From JBHHUI01 sp965248775 (GTDB taxonomy: Bacteria; Chloroflexota; Anaerolineae; Anaerolineales; JBHHUI01), in assembly GCA_965248775.1 (NCBI GenBank), contig OZ252150.1, forward strand, positions 2,232,001 to 2,296,000: 64,000 bases of DNA. The letters are read 5' to 3'. Shown here in pieces: positions 49,728-58,056 of this stretch. The position numbers and the translations under genes are program-made. The notes under the pieces are model-generated. The model made no database searches. It saw only the letters and a program-made list of their open reading frames with translations, and was not told the origin of the DNA. Position 1 is the stretch's first letter, and the number at the start of each line of letters is the position of its first letter.

Positions 49728-50315
49728 ATGAAAGTCTGTTCTAGATGTAAGCAAGCAAAGCCTCAGGCAGATTTCTACAAGAATCGCTCGAAGCCAGACG
49801 GCCTCACCCACTCGTGTCGCGAATGCCAAAAGCAAGACAAACAGCAATACAACCAGTTGCCAAGCGCCAAAGCAAAGAGACGCGCCCGGGAGAAACAATA
49901 CCGCCTGTTGCCGCACGTCAAAGCAAAAAATCGAGCCTGGCAGAAGAAATACGACCAATTACCGCATGTAAAGGCGCGAAAGAGGCGAGATGCAAAACGC
50001 CGCGACGAACTCGCCCGCGCAAGAGGCTCCCGCACCTACCGTCACCACCGACTAGTCGCGTCGGCTAACTTTCGCGCCAAACGGAGCGGGGCCACAGGGC
50101 ACATCTCTTTCAAAGACTGGCTCAAGATACTCGAAGCCTACGCCTACAAATGCCTGGCGTGTGGCAGCGATCGCCCCGGCCTGGATCATATTGTTCCGCT
50201 TTCAAAGGGTGGAACGCACACAGCCGGAAATCTCCAGCCCCTCTGTATCTCCTGCAATTGCCGCAAGGCCCAAAAATCCACCGATTATCGACCCGAACAT
50301 CAGGAGGTCTCCTGA
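49728..50315 (+). CDS. HNH endonuclease with repeat-containing N-terminus
   Basis: 195 aa. Zinc-binding CSRCKQAK...CREC at the start, then three similar 16-17-residue basic repeats (QYNQLPSAKAKRRAR, QYRLLPHVKAKNRAW, KYDQLPHVKARKRRD), and a C-terminal HNH domain (YKCLACGSDRPGLDHIVPLS, GNLQPLCISCNCRKA). AAGGAG precedes ATG 49728. Likely a free-standing phage HNH nuclease or homing enzyme. Confidence 0.85.
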   Translation: MKVCSRCKQAKPQADFYKNRSKPDGLTHSCRECQKQDKQQYNQLPSAKAKRRAREKQYRLLPHVKAKNRAWQKKYDQLPHVKARKRRDAKRRDELARARGSRTYRHHRLVASANFRAKRSGATGHISFKDWLKILEAYAYKCLACGSDRPGLDHIVPLSKGGTHTAGNLQPLCISCNCRKAQKSTDYRPEHQEVS

Positions 50316-50803
50316 TGTTCACAGACGAACTACAAGCCAAGATGACTCGCTATGCCCGCTTCACCGCGAAGAATGCAGTCACCTTTACCGCCGACGATCT
50401 ATTTCAGGACGCCGCGGTCGCACTTCTGGAAGCGGCACAAAAAAACGCATCCTTCGCAGAGCAGAAGGCGTCGTACATCGGCTGGCGCGTTGGATGGATA
50501 GTGAAGCAATCCGCCCGCAGCGACCGGTGTCACACTGACCGTTGGCTCGCCGATGGCCTGCCGACCAGCTACGCGAAGAATCATCAACGGAGGCAACGGC
50601 CCATCGAAGAATTGGCCGAAGCCGCCGAGCATCGCGTCCGCGTGCGCAAGGCTCTGTTCGCAATGACACCGCATCAAGAGCGTATCGCCCGCTTGCTCAT
50701 GCAGGGTGAGAAGGTGAGCGTAATCGCACGACGCATGGGCACATCGCGGCAGGCCGTATATCAAGCGATGGAGCGCATGAGCCAAACACTGCCCCGCGAA
50801 TAA
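50315..50803 (+). CDS. Short sigma-70-like protein 1
   Basis: 162 aa; ATG 50315 overlaps the HNH stop (TGATG) and has a perfect AGGAGG. Residues 8-75 resemble sigma region 2 (ARFTAKNAVTFTADDLFQDA, SYIGWRVGWIVKQSARSDRC); residues 120-160 look like region 4 (MTPHQERIARLLMQGEKVSV, RMGTSRQAVYQAMERMSQTL). Similar along its length to 52296-52772. Such short sigma-like proteins may redirect RNA polymerase to phage promoters. Confidence 0.7.
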   Translation: MFTDELQAKMTRYARFTAKNAVTFTADDLFQDAAVALLEAAQKNASFAEQKASYIGWRVGWIVKQSARSDRCHTDRWLADGLPTSYAKNHQRRQRPIEELAEAAEHRVRVRKALFAMTPHQERIARLLMQGEKVSVIARRMGTSRQAVYQAMERMSQTLPRE

Positions 50804-50822
50804 AACCAATCTCATAATCGAC

Positions 50823-50860
50823 GTTGACAAATGTGCCTCCGGCGGCTTTTTTCTTATACA
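50823..50860 (+). promoter_or_regulatory. Early-type repeated promoter element 2
   Basis: TTGACA (50824-50829), 17 bases with CGGCGGC, then T6 (50847-50852). Upstream of the replication unit starting at 50931. A second possible -10, TATACT, lies at about 50896. Confidence 0.65.
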
Positions 50861-50930
50861 CACTCGGTCGCCAGTTGGTAATAGGCGATTGCCCTGTTAT
50901 ACTAGATGACTGCAAAGGGGAGCAACAACC

Positions 50931-51335
50931 TTGAAAAAGAAAAAAGCACAGAAGCTACAAAGCCGCTACTACATCAAGCTATACCACGAAATTTTGCACG
51001 ACCCCAAAGTTGCCACCCTCTCGCACGAACATTGGCGACGCATGATTGAATTTTTTTTGCTTGCCAGTGACCTAAATCAAGACGGAAAGTTACCCTCGCC
51101 CAATCACATGGCCTGGCTGCTCCGCGAACAAGAAGCAAACATCGTCGCAATCCTTCACGTACTCGCTGAACTAGAAGTAACGGAACAAAAAGCCGATGGC
51201 TCTTGGTGGGTGAAAAATTTTGCAAAACGACAAGCTGCTATCACTTCGACACAGCGCTCGAAAGCATACAGAGCAAAAAACAATGGCGTCCAAGCGCCCT
51301 ACTTAGCTCTTCTGTCCGACCAAGAAAAAGAATAA
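50931..51335 (+). CDS. Replisome-organizer-like protein (DnaD/winged-helix type)
   Basis: 134 aa from TTG 50931 (AGGGGAGC upstream). KLYHEILHDPKVATLSHEHW, then ASDLNQDGKLPSPNHMAWLL and a DGSWWVKNFAKRQAAITSTQ segment are the winged-helix N-terminal domain of phage replisome organizers. After TAA 51333-51335 the same frame stays open (AQRSQNDIATQAQRKCNIPV) into Ser/Gln simple sequence, as in the C-terminal tails of full-length relatives, so a nonsense change may have trimmed it. Role: start of phage DNA replication. Confidence 0.65.
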   Translation: MKKKKAQKLQSRYYIKLYHEILHDPKVATLSHEHWRRMIEFFLLASDLNQDGKLPSPNHMAWLLREQEANIVAILHVLAELEVTEQKADGSWWVKNFAKRQAAITSTQRSKAYRAKNNGVQAPYLALLSDQEKE

Positions 51336-51470
51336 GCGCAACGTTCACAAAACGATATTGCAACGCAAGCGCAACGCAAATGCAACATTCCCGTGACGCA
51401 GAGTCAGAGTAAGAGTTAAATCAGAATCAGAATAAGAGTGAGAGTGAGAACGCTCACTCTCTTTCTGGAG
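51336..51470 (+). repeat. Simple-sequence tail after the replisome-organizer gene
   Basis: Purine-rich CAGAGT/AAGAGT/GAGAGTGAGA repeats and CGCAACGCAA repeats. Related genes keep such repeats as a Ser/Gln-rich C-terminal tail. Confidence 0.5.
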
Positions 51471-51477
51471 ACTAAAA

Positions 51478-51933
51478 ATGTCAAGTAAAAAAACACTAAC
51501 CGCACTCACCGCAATACAAGACACATTCGGCGAACACAAATTCAACGACCGGCAAATGATGATTTATGGTCTTGCACTTAGGGATATTCCAGACAAGGCG
51601 CTGATGGAAGCGATCCTGACGCATATCAATTCAAGCCCCTATGTTCCGAAGATCAGTGAACTCCGCGAGCTTGCTGGCGGGACAATCAACGACGAATGGA
51701 CTCGTAAACACGCACCCACTGAAGAGAAGCCCGATCCCATGAAAACGTCATGGCGTCTAATGCACTGGTGGCGAGATTTGGGATATAGCGACGAGCAATT
51801 CGACGCGGCAGTCTACGTGGCCGAGCGCCAGGCCAGGCAAACCGAACTAATGCCTGGCGGCCCTTCCGAGCCGTGGCCCGAAGCTGAAGCACTAGCCCCG
51901 CACGATCTCATTGCAAAACTCGTCTTGGCGTAA
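51478..51933 (+). CDS. Possible helicase-loader-type replication protein
   Basis: 151 aa. MSSKKTLTALTAIQDTFGEH, DRQMMIYGLALRDIPDKALM, then ILTHINSSPYVPKISELREL is the layout of the phage G39P-like loader/inhibitor group (helical N-terminus, 'PKISEL' motif). A C-terminal Trp-rich part (WRLMHWWRDLGYSDEQFDAA) follows. It comes directly after the organizer gene, as in phage replication modules. Assignment by motif and context. Confidence 0.55.
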   Translation: MSSKKTLTALTAIQDTFGEHKFNDRQMMIYGLALRDIPDKALMEAILTHINSSPYVPKISELRELAGGTINDEWTRKHAPTEEKPDPMKTSWRLMHWWRDLGYSDEQFDAAVYVAERQARQTELMPGGPSEPWPEAEALAPHDLIAKLVLA

Positions 51934-51955
51934 TCACATGCTAGGGGGCATCGAA

Positions 51956-52063
51956 ATGAAGCACGCCGCGATCGTGTTGGAACTGCGCCTTCTTATTTGC
52001 GTGCAGCATCTAGTCATTCTGAATGAACGCATAATATTACAGGGGGATTGCTGGAGCCTATGA
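51956..52063 (+). CDS. 35-aa peptide gene
   Basis: ATG 51956 with GGGGG upstream; reads MKHAAIVLELRLLICVQHLV and ends with a TGA that overlaps the next ATG (ATGA at 52060). Chain overlap supports expression. Hydrophobic helix; function unknown. Confidence 0.4.
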   Translation: MKHAAIVLELRLLICVQHLVILNERIILQGDCWSL

Positions 52064-52299
52064 CCATAGAGAAACCAACGCGACGAATAGTCGGCTCAAC
52101 CGCGACCACGCAATGCGCACTGTGCGGCGATTGGGGATCGATTTGGAGCGAGCACTATCGACCCGATTCCGATTATCCCCATCTGATCCGCGTCGACAAC
52201 TGGACACCGGTCGCCGCGTACGAATTCGAATCAGTAAACCCGCGGTGCAAGAACACCCGCGAGTGCAAAGCGCGACAAGAAAAAAGGAGCACCACATGA
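52060..52299 (+). CDS. Small four-cysteine protein
   Basis: 79 aa from ATG 52060 (GGGGGATTGCTGG upstream). CALCGDWG near residue 20 and CKNTREC near residue 66 give a CxxC...CxxxxxC set that may bind zinc. Overlaps both neighbours (ATGA). No family recognised. Confidence 0.55.
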   Translation: MTIEKPTRRIVGSTATTQCALCGDWGSIWSEHYRPDSDYPHLIRVDNWTPVAAYEFESVNPRCKNTRECKARQEKRSTT

Positions 52300-52772
52300 T
52301 CGAACACCGCATCACCGGCTTATCAGGACGGATAGAAAGATACGCTCACTTCCTGGCTCGCCGCGCAGTCACTCTTACCGCCGACGATCTATTTCAGGAA
52401 GCCGCGGTCGCACTGCTAGTCAAAGCCAGAGCAGACCCGGACTTCCTAGAGCAACACGACTCGTACATAACATGGCGAGCAGGGTGGGCTATGAAGCAGG
52501 CGGCCCGCGCAGATCGCAGTCAGACGCTGCGGTTACTGCCCCTCCAGGCACCGGCCTCTCGAAAAGGCCAAAGCATTGACGCCATAGAAACTCGCGTCGA
52601 TGTACAGACGGCCAAGCGTCGACTCACTGACCGCCAACGCGAACTGTGTCGCTATTACGAGCGCGGATATTCAAACCGCGCATCTGCCGAAGCTATGGGG
52701 ATCACAAAGCAAGCGGTCGATGCTATGCGGTGCAGGATTGCCAACCGACTCGCATTGTCACTTCAAGACTGA
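52296..52772 (+). CDS. Short sigma-70-like protein 2
   Basis: 158 aa from ATG 52296 (AAAAAGGAGC upstream). Paralogue of 50315-50803: AHFLARRAVTLTADDLFQEA and SYITWRAGWAMKQAARADRS match it closely, followed by a region-4-like helix pair (LTDRQRELCRYYERGYSNRA, AEAMGITKQAVDAMRCRIAN). Two such copies in one operon with a full sigma factor is unusual. Confidence 0.7.
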   Translation: MIEHRITGLSGRIERYAHFLARRAVTLTADDLFQEAAVALLVKARADPDFLEQHDSYITWRAGWAMKQAARADRSQTLRLLPLQAPASRKGQSIDAIETRVDVQTAKRRLTDRQRELCRYYERGYSNRASAEAMGITKQAVDAMRCRIANRLALSLQD

Positions 52773-52788
52773 AAGGCTTTTATAAATC

Positions 52789-53157
52789 ATGGCAACACAA
52801 AACGGAAGAATCGCACCACGCATCATCGCATCGAAAGGTACGGGGCGCGGCACCATCGTCATAGACGGCGTCGGGCACATACGACTCACAACTGCGGACG
52901 CAGTATTCGTGCTTGAAGAACTCGGTCGCTTCGTGGCCTTAGCCGCATCGCTGGTCGGTGAACAAACGCCGGTCGGCGAGATGGCTGGAAAACTGAGCGA
53001 CGCTGGCTGGCGCTGGCTTCCCATATCAAGCGTAGATCGTGAGCGCGGGTGGTGGACGCACGGCGAACGCAACGTCGGCGGCCTCGGCACCGAGTACGGC
53101 ATCTGCACCATCATGGCGCATGAAGTGATCAAGGCGGAATTAGAAGCCGAAAACTAA
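52789..53157 (+). CDS. Hypothetical early phage protein
   Basis: 122 aa (MATQNGRIAPRIIASKGTGR, DAVFVLEELGRFVALAASLV, SVDRERGWWTHGERNVGGLG). No family recognised. Lies between the sigma-like and the annealing protein genes in one transcription unit. Confidence 0.55.
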   Translation: MATQNGRIAPRIIASKGTGRGTIVIDGVGHIRLTTADAVFVLEELGRFVALAASLVGEQTPVGEMAGKLSDAGWRWLPISSVDRERGWWTHGERNVGGLGTEYGICTIMAHEVIKAELEAEN

Positions 53158-53185
53158 ACCCATTCCACTTACAGGAGCAACTCAA

Positions 53186-54055
53186 ATGAACTTACACCCA
53201 ACCACCGCAGACGCGGACACACTTTACCGCTGGCAGATAAAGCAACTCGCTACACCGGTCGACGAGCGTTTTGTACAGAGTGAACGTGGCGTGCAGGGCA
53301 AATACACCGGCCACACCTTCGTCGGCTTCAAGCTCAACGAGATCTTCGGCCCTGGCAAATGGCGCATGACGATCCAAGAGTCGCCGACGTTCATGCGTAT
53401 AAGTGACAAATATGGGTATATGCGCTGCGTCGTGAAGCTGGAAGTGATCTTCGCCAATGGGCGCGTTTCGCAAATGGACGCGGCAGGTATGCGACCACTC
53501 TTAGCCGACGACCACAAAGAAGGCGGCACGCTGGAAACGACGAAACCGGCACGCTATACAAGCGCAGAGAAGGCGGCGGTATCAGACGGACTGAAGGTGA
53601 CGGCACAACGACTCGGCCAGTGCTTCAAGCCGCTCAATCCCAAAGACCCACTCAAAGGCTACATAAGCGGAGCAGGGCACCAGGCGCAACTCGCCAACTG
53701 GATTGCGGAGCCGTGGGAAGGCAAGCAGGAGCCTGCACCGGTAAAGGCAACGCCTAGCACACCGGCCAATTCAACGATTGCCAAGCGTCCAATGCAAAGA
53801 GAAGTCATACCGGCAAAAGAGCAGGCACCTACACCAAAGGCCGCCACTGAAAAGACTCCGGAGCCTGAACCGGTAACGCACGGCACAAACGACGACGGCG
53901 ACGCCTATAAAAAATTCCAAATGCTGGTTAGAAACAATCCGGACTTACTGCACTCAGAATTTCAATCAAAAGTCGTGTCCTCCAATGGACTCGTTGGCGG
54001 CGGCGTTGATTGGGCAGGTGTAGTGCAGGATTGCGAAAAGGAGATCGACTTCTAA
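53186..54055 (+). CDS. Rad52-like single-strand annealing protein
   Basis: 289 aa. The N-terminal 160 residues resemble Rad52/Rad22-type phage recombinases: YTGHTFVGFKLNEIFGPGKW, CVVKLEVIFANGRVSQMDAA, and TSAEKAAVSDGLKVTAQRLG, QCFKPL (equivalent of the AxxxALKRAxxxLG helix). A Pro/Ala/Thr linker follows, then a small C-terminal helical part. ACAGGAGCAACTCAA precedes the ATG. It would anneal complementary strands during phage recombination and replication. Confidence 0.72.
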   Translation: MNLHPTTADADTLYRWQIKQLATPVDERFVQSERGVQGKYTGHTFVGFKLNEIFGPGKWRMTIQESPTFMRISDKYGYMRCVVKLEVIFANGRVSQMDAAGMRPLLADDHKEGGTLETTKPARYTSAEKAAVSDGLKVTAQRLGQCFKPLNPKDPLKGYISGAGHQAQLANWIAEPWEGKQEPAPVKATPSTPANSTIAKRPMQREVIPAKEQAPTPKAATEKTPEPEPVTHGTNDDGDAYKKFQMLVRNNPDLLHSEFQSKVVSSNGLVGGGVDWAGVVQDCEKEIDF

Positions 54056-55077
54056 TGACGGTATATTATCAAAGCGGCATCGCGGAGCAGACCTACCGCA
54101 CAATGATGCTCAATCACGAACTCATCGAGCCGGACGAGCAGAAGCGACTCTGCGCCCTGGCCGCGGCAGGTGATAAAGATGCGGCAGACAAACTCGTGCG
54201 CGGGTATCAGAAGATGATCTCCGGCATCGCCGGTTACTATGCCCTCGTTTCGTCAATGGAGTATCTCGACCTGGTGAGCGAAGGCAACATCGGATTGCTA
54301 AGGGCGATCGAGAAGTTTGACCCGAAGCGCGGTTTTCAATTTTCCACATACTCGCACTTCTGGATAAAGCAGAAGATCATCCGCGCCATCAATGACCAGA
54401 GCCACACAATACGCCGCTCAGTACACTCCGGCGAACTGATACGCTCGGCGCAAAAGAAATCAGCCGTTTTCGAAGCCAGAAACGGACGCAAGCCAACGCT
54501 TGAAGAACTGGCAAAAATGGTAGGCAAGGAGCCAGCATGGTTGCGCGACATGTGGGCAGTGTGGGGGAAAGTCACCAACATTAGTTCACTCGACGAGCCT
54601 GACGTAATCACCGGTCGAGAAAAGTACGGGAGCGTCGCACTTGCAACAAACGAAAACGAATTCGAAGTCGAGATAGAAGATCGCATCGAAGCATCCGAAC
54701 TGGTGCAGGAACAACGCGAGCGCCTGACCGATGCCTTTGTCATTCTGAACGACGACGAGATAACAATTATGAATATGTGGGCAGGCGTCGGCGGCCAGGA
54801 GCCATTGATGGACAAGCATATCGCGCTGAAGCTTGGCGAGTCGTATTCGTACATCAGAAATAAACGGAGCGGAGCCATTGCCAAAATACAACGCGCAATG
54901 CCGGACGGCGCTTGGCGCAAGTGCGAATGTGGAAAAGAGATCAAGCGAAAATTAGCGCACAAATACTGCTCAGACGCCTGCGCCGAAAAAGGACGGAAGA
55001 AGTCAATGAAGCAATATTATGCTCGCAAGCGTCGAGAATATATAGTTCGCAAGAGTCGGGCGATGGCGGCAGCGTAG
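54055..55077 (+). CDS. RNA polymerase sigma-70 family factor (phage-encoded)
   Basis: 340 aa; ATG 54055 overlaps the upstream stop (TAATG). Region 2 is complete: YLDLVSEGNIGLLRAIEKFD (2.1-2.2), GFQFSTYSHFWIKQKIIRAI (2.3-2.4), SHTIRRSVHSGE. Region 3 (GRKPTLEELAKMVGKEPAWL) and a diverged region 4 (NDDEITIMNMWAGVGGQEPL, IALKLGESYSYIRNKRSGAI) follow, then an added C-terminal zinc finger (CECGKEIKRK, YCSDAC). It should direct RNA polymerase to specific promoters; the eight repeated elements nearby are candidates. Confidence 0.85.
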   Translation: MTVYYQSGIAEQTYRTMMLNHELIEPDEQKRLCALAAAGDKDAADKLVRGYQKMISGIAGYYALVSSMEYLDLVSEGNIGLLRAIEKFDPKRGFQFSTYSHFWIKQKIIRAINDQSHTIRRSVHSGELIRSAQKKSAVFEARNGRKPTLEELAKMVGKEPAWLRDMWAVWGKVTNISSLDEPDVITGREKYGSVALATNENEFEVEIEDRIEASELVQEQRERLTDAFVILNDDEITIMNMWAGVGGQEPLMDKHIALKLGESYSYIRNKRSGAIAKIQRAMPDGAWRKCECGKEIKRKLAHKYCSDACAEKGRKKSMKQYYARKRREYIVRKSRAMAAA

Positions 55078-55334
55078 CATGAATAATGGAGTGCAGGAAA
55101 TTCGCGATGTAATAATCAGGGCTGTGGGGACAGGTCGGTTCGTCGTCAGCTAGCTGATATAAGTATGCTCTTTCAAATACCAGGAGGTCACGTAGCAGGC
55201 ATCCAATGCTTCGCCCTGGGACCAGACCGCGCGTGAGCTGGGATTCGAGTTACCGGATAGATGGGTGCCCGACGAGAAAGAGTAGAGCCTATCTGGTCGA
55301 GCGCATCGCGAATTCAGTTGACGTCGAACCCGAC

Positions 55335-56448
55335 TTAACTCTCAAGTGACAATGCATGCCCGAATAATTCAGTTCGCCAATGATTATCCAATTCACCCAG
55401 GGTTCGACGCAATCGCACATGGCCCCATCCAGACTCCGCACTGTTCACATCGCGCGTGACTTGCGCTAACATCTCTCTCACAACGCGGTTGCGAAACCGG
55501 TGTTGACGTCGTAAGGGAAGAGCGGTTCCAAATGCATGAGGAGTCAATGACGTGATTCTCAAGACATCTTGATGGGTGGGGATTGGAGTCCTTCCTCGAT
55601 TGTACGGCGTGACGATAGCATATGCATCCTGAACTAGAAGTTCATCCCAAATACTCTCGTTGTGCCCATTAGCAGATCCATGATGTGGGATCTTGAAAAC
55701 TGATGCCTGGCCGTCTGTGACCTTGGAGGTTTCGAGTATCGATGTCCATCCAGTGTTGTTAAATGGTGTGTTTTCTAAGTCGGCGCCAAGCAAAATCCTC
55801 TCATTTCCGACCGCAATCCACAGAACTACAGATGAATGATTAGGACCTCGTGCCGAGATCTTTTTTACTTGATCGCGTTCGTTCGGGAGTAACTCCATGA
55901 AGCTCAGTTGTGCTTGCAATACAGATGCGTCCGAAGGGGAGAGAGAATACATAACCACTGGATACTCGCCCGTACCCAGTGATATCACGTCATTGTAAAG
56001 AATCCTGTCGGCTATTGCGTAATTGAGCGGCTGCGCGTTGGTAAGGTTTTGACGTCTTTCTTCAATAATACTGAATATGCGGCCGAACTCGTCTAACCCT
56101 GAACCCTTGAGAAACGGTTGTTTCGAATAGAGCGCCGCGAGCTGCCTGAATTCATCAACTCGAATAACACTTGAAATCGCGAGTTCCGCACCTGTACATT
56201 CTTCTAGGATCGTACTGATCCCTCGGAAATGATCATCATGCCAATGTGACACAATTACTAGCTGTACCTGCGTCTCTACGTCGACTCCCAGGGACTTAAG
56301 GTATTCGAGCGATGCGGGGTATTTGCTTCTCGGCGGAACACAAGAATCAACGAGTATCCAGTTTCCGCCTCCAAGATGAACAGCCACAGCCTCCCCATAG
56401 CCAGGACCGAAAAGGGAGACTTCAAGTTCGGAGGCTTCCGGCGGAAGT
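55335..56448 (-). CDS. Metallo-beta-lactamase-fold hydrolase (ComEC-like domain)
   Basis: The safe part is 350 aa from GTG 56387. The metal site is SHWHDDHFRGIS (HxHxDH), with NHSSVVLWIAVGNERILLGA (the closing Asp in GADLE) and KIPHHGSANGHN, as in ComEC/Rec2-type MBL domains. Coding clearly extends upstream (VSLFGPGYGEAVAVHLGGG) to about 56460 with no ATG/GTG/TTG; an ATT at 56448 is the only near-cognate start, so initiation may depend on the overlapping upstream gene. Last gene of a three-gene minus-strand cassette. Likely cleaves a phosphodiester or similar bond. Confidence 0.72.
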
Positions 56449-56460
56449 TTTGCGTTAGAG

Positions 56461-57021
56461 CTAATCGAACAGTTTTCCTAGTTTCTCAGCCAACTCGCGT
56501 GCGTCTTCGATATCACGTTCAGACCACCGCGGTAAGCGCCGAAACCTCAACAGCAACACTCTTTGACGACCTGAAGGTCTATCAAGATACCCAATACTCA
56601 AGTAGAACACGGCGCCAGGCTCGATAAGGTGCCGGTCGCCTGATACTACCTCCTCTATATAGATTTCAGTATCCAAATCGGGTCCACCGCCCACAATAGG
56701 GGAAAGTACAGCATGAAACACATCGATTTCGACTTCTGTGACGTATCCCTCCCACTTCTGGAGTATTCTATAGTTTTCACGAGAGCGTGGCTGGAGACCC
56801 GAAAATGATAACGGTTGGGGGGGATTAATATCAAGCGCATGCGAGCCACTGTCAGCGACATGAGATATAGCTTGTCCGGTCGCATCCTCATAAGAAGCGG
56901 TTAAATCCCTCTCCTCCAATGAGCTGTATTGAGCTTCAATGCTCAGGTCGCCTACTCGGTCAACGGTGGCAGCGGTCGCAGGCACTTTTATGTTAGTTGA
57001 CGTATATTGAACTAATTGCAT
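56461..57021 (-). CDS. Cassette protein 2, unknown function
   Basis: 186 aa, directly abutting its neighbour (ATG 57021 follows TAG 57022). Beta-rich (VEIDVFHAVLSPIVGGGPDL, AGAVFYLSIGYLDRPSGRQR) with a C-terminal helical tail (DIEDARELAEKLGKLFD). The stop lies where the MBL coding frame begins. No family recognised. Always read together with its two partners, it could be a subunit or regulator. Confidence 0.6.
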   Translation of the reverse strand: MQLVQYTSTNIKVPATAATVDRVGDLSIEAQYSSLEERDLTASYEDATGQAISHVADSGSHALDINPPQPLSFSGLQPRSRENYRILQKWEGYVTEVEIDVFHAVLSPIVGGGPDLDTEIYIEEVVSGDRHLIEPGAVFYLSIGYLDRPSGRQRVLLLRFRRLPRWSERDIEDARELAEKLGKLFD

Positions 57022-57684
57022 CTATCTGGTTACCGGTTTGCTCAGGGCATCAGCAATGGTGATTGAGTGCTTTTGCACATCACTCCAATCAGAAGATAAA
57101 ATCTCAATCGCCTCCCTAGTTCCTGAGTCGCTTTCGGAATCGCGCTGGAGTTCATAATGGTTGTTCACCTCGATGAAAAGACCATTTTTAACTTGAGTAG
57201 TAGGTTCAACACGGATGCGCAGGTGTCCTTGATGTTCACTTTTCAACATGCCCCGCACCACGAGAGTTTCCATGCCCGGATTGCCGAGAATACGCGACCA
57301 CTCTTCCTTTGGGACTAGCCTATCACCGAGAGAGTGCCATTCATCCTCGGAATGAAGCTCGTATCGGAAGGTGAAGTTCAAGCCCAATTGTTTTACGGGT
57401 GTCTCGACCAGAAGTTTTAATACGCCCAGCGCCAAATCTCTCAGAACTTCGAAGTAAGGCACCTGCGGTGTCTCCACCTGGAATTTACTTTCAAGCACCT
57501 GCACTCTTAACCATTCCGTTGAGAAAATCGATGCCTTGGGATGGATCAATTCAATATCTGCCGCATCTGCTTCTTCGACTCGAATTAGATTTTTTCCTGC
57601 CAACCATAGCGGTGAAAAGATCAAAGGGCTGAACTGACCTCGCAAGACCACACTGGCGTCTTGAAAATGCAATTGAGGGGGCAT
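57022..57684 (-). CDS. Cassette protein 1, unknown function
   Basis: 220 aa, first gene of the cassette. Features: FQDASVVLRGQFSPLIFSPL, VLRDLALGVLKLLVETPVKQ and LGLNFTFRYELHSEDEWHSL, vaguely like TIGR04255-type proteins (about 230-270 aa, unknown role), but I am not sure. Upstream lies A/T-rich sequence (AATATTAACTAATT) directly before the ATG and no clear ribosome site. Orientation and lower G+C than its neighbours suggest a separately acquired unit. Confidence 0.58.
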   Translation of the reverse strand: MPPQLHFQDASVVLRGQFSPLIFSPLWLAGKNLIRVEEADAADIELIHPKASIFSTEWLRVQVLESKFQVETPQVPYFEVLRDLALGVLKLLVETPVKQLGLNFTFRYELHSEDEWHSLGDRLVPKEEWSRILGNPGMETLVVRGMLKSEHQGHLRIRVEPTTQVKNGLFIEVNNHYELQRDSESDSGTREAIEILSSDWSDVQKHSITIADALSKPVTR

Positions 57685-57932
57685 AATTAGTTAATATTGG
57701 GAAACGAGATTTACTCTCTTCCATAAATCATGGACTGTAACTATACCTCTTCCGCTAGCATTTTGCATGTCTTTAAACCGACACGAAATCCGAAATCGTC
57801 AAAACCAAGTCCACTTCCAGATCCAGAAGGCTCTAGATCGTCATTGAGTGCCTTCTTTGGGCGGTCTTCTGAATTAGGTTTTCGCGCTATTCAAACGCTG
57901 ACAGAATCGCCGCACTAGATAAACGCACACGG

Positions 57933-57968
57933 GCTTCGCATAGGGCCGGGCGTGTGCCCGGCCTTTTT
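57933..57968 (+). terminator. Rho-independent terminator
   Basis: GGCCGGGC, loop GTGT, GCCCGGCC, TTTTT. A strong plus-strand terminator with no good plus-strand gene just before it; it may be the original end of the 50.9-55.1 kb unit, displaced by insertion of the MBL cassette. Confidence 0.85.
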
Positions 57969-57996
57969 GATTCCACTTATTCAACCAATTTGAAAC

Positions 57997-58033
57997 GTTG
58001 ACAAATGGCGACCGGCTGGCTTTTATCCTGTAG
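57997..58033 (+). promoter_or_regulatory. Early-type repeated promoter element 3
   Basis: TTGACA (57998-58003), 17 bases (AATGGCGACCGGCTGGC), TTTTAT (58021-58026), CCTGT. Drives the coiled-coil gene at 58057. Confidence 0.75.
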
Positions 58034-58056
58034 AGCAAATTACAGGAGCCAAGCTA

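Larger units (their letters stand above)
57685..58056. other. Region upstream of the MBL cassette
   Basis: Holds the cassette promoter (minus strand, near 57690-57760), a terminator (57933-57968) and repeated promoter element 3 (57997). A plus-strand 62-codon Ser/Pro-rich frame (57730-57918) has no ribosome site or family and is left uncalled. Confidence 0.45.

Noticed and set aside
57022..57684. Naming cassette protein 1 as TIGR04255 and the cassette as a known defence system
   Set aside because: The resemblance is only in length and a few hydrophobic patterns; without a profile search the name would be a guess.
57730..57918. 62-codon Ser/Pro-rich frame before the terminator at 57933
   Set aside because: No ribosome site, no homologous feel and it overlaps the likely promoter of the MBL cassette; left as non-coding.
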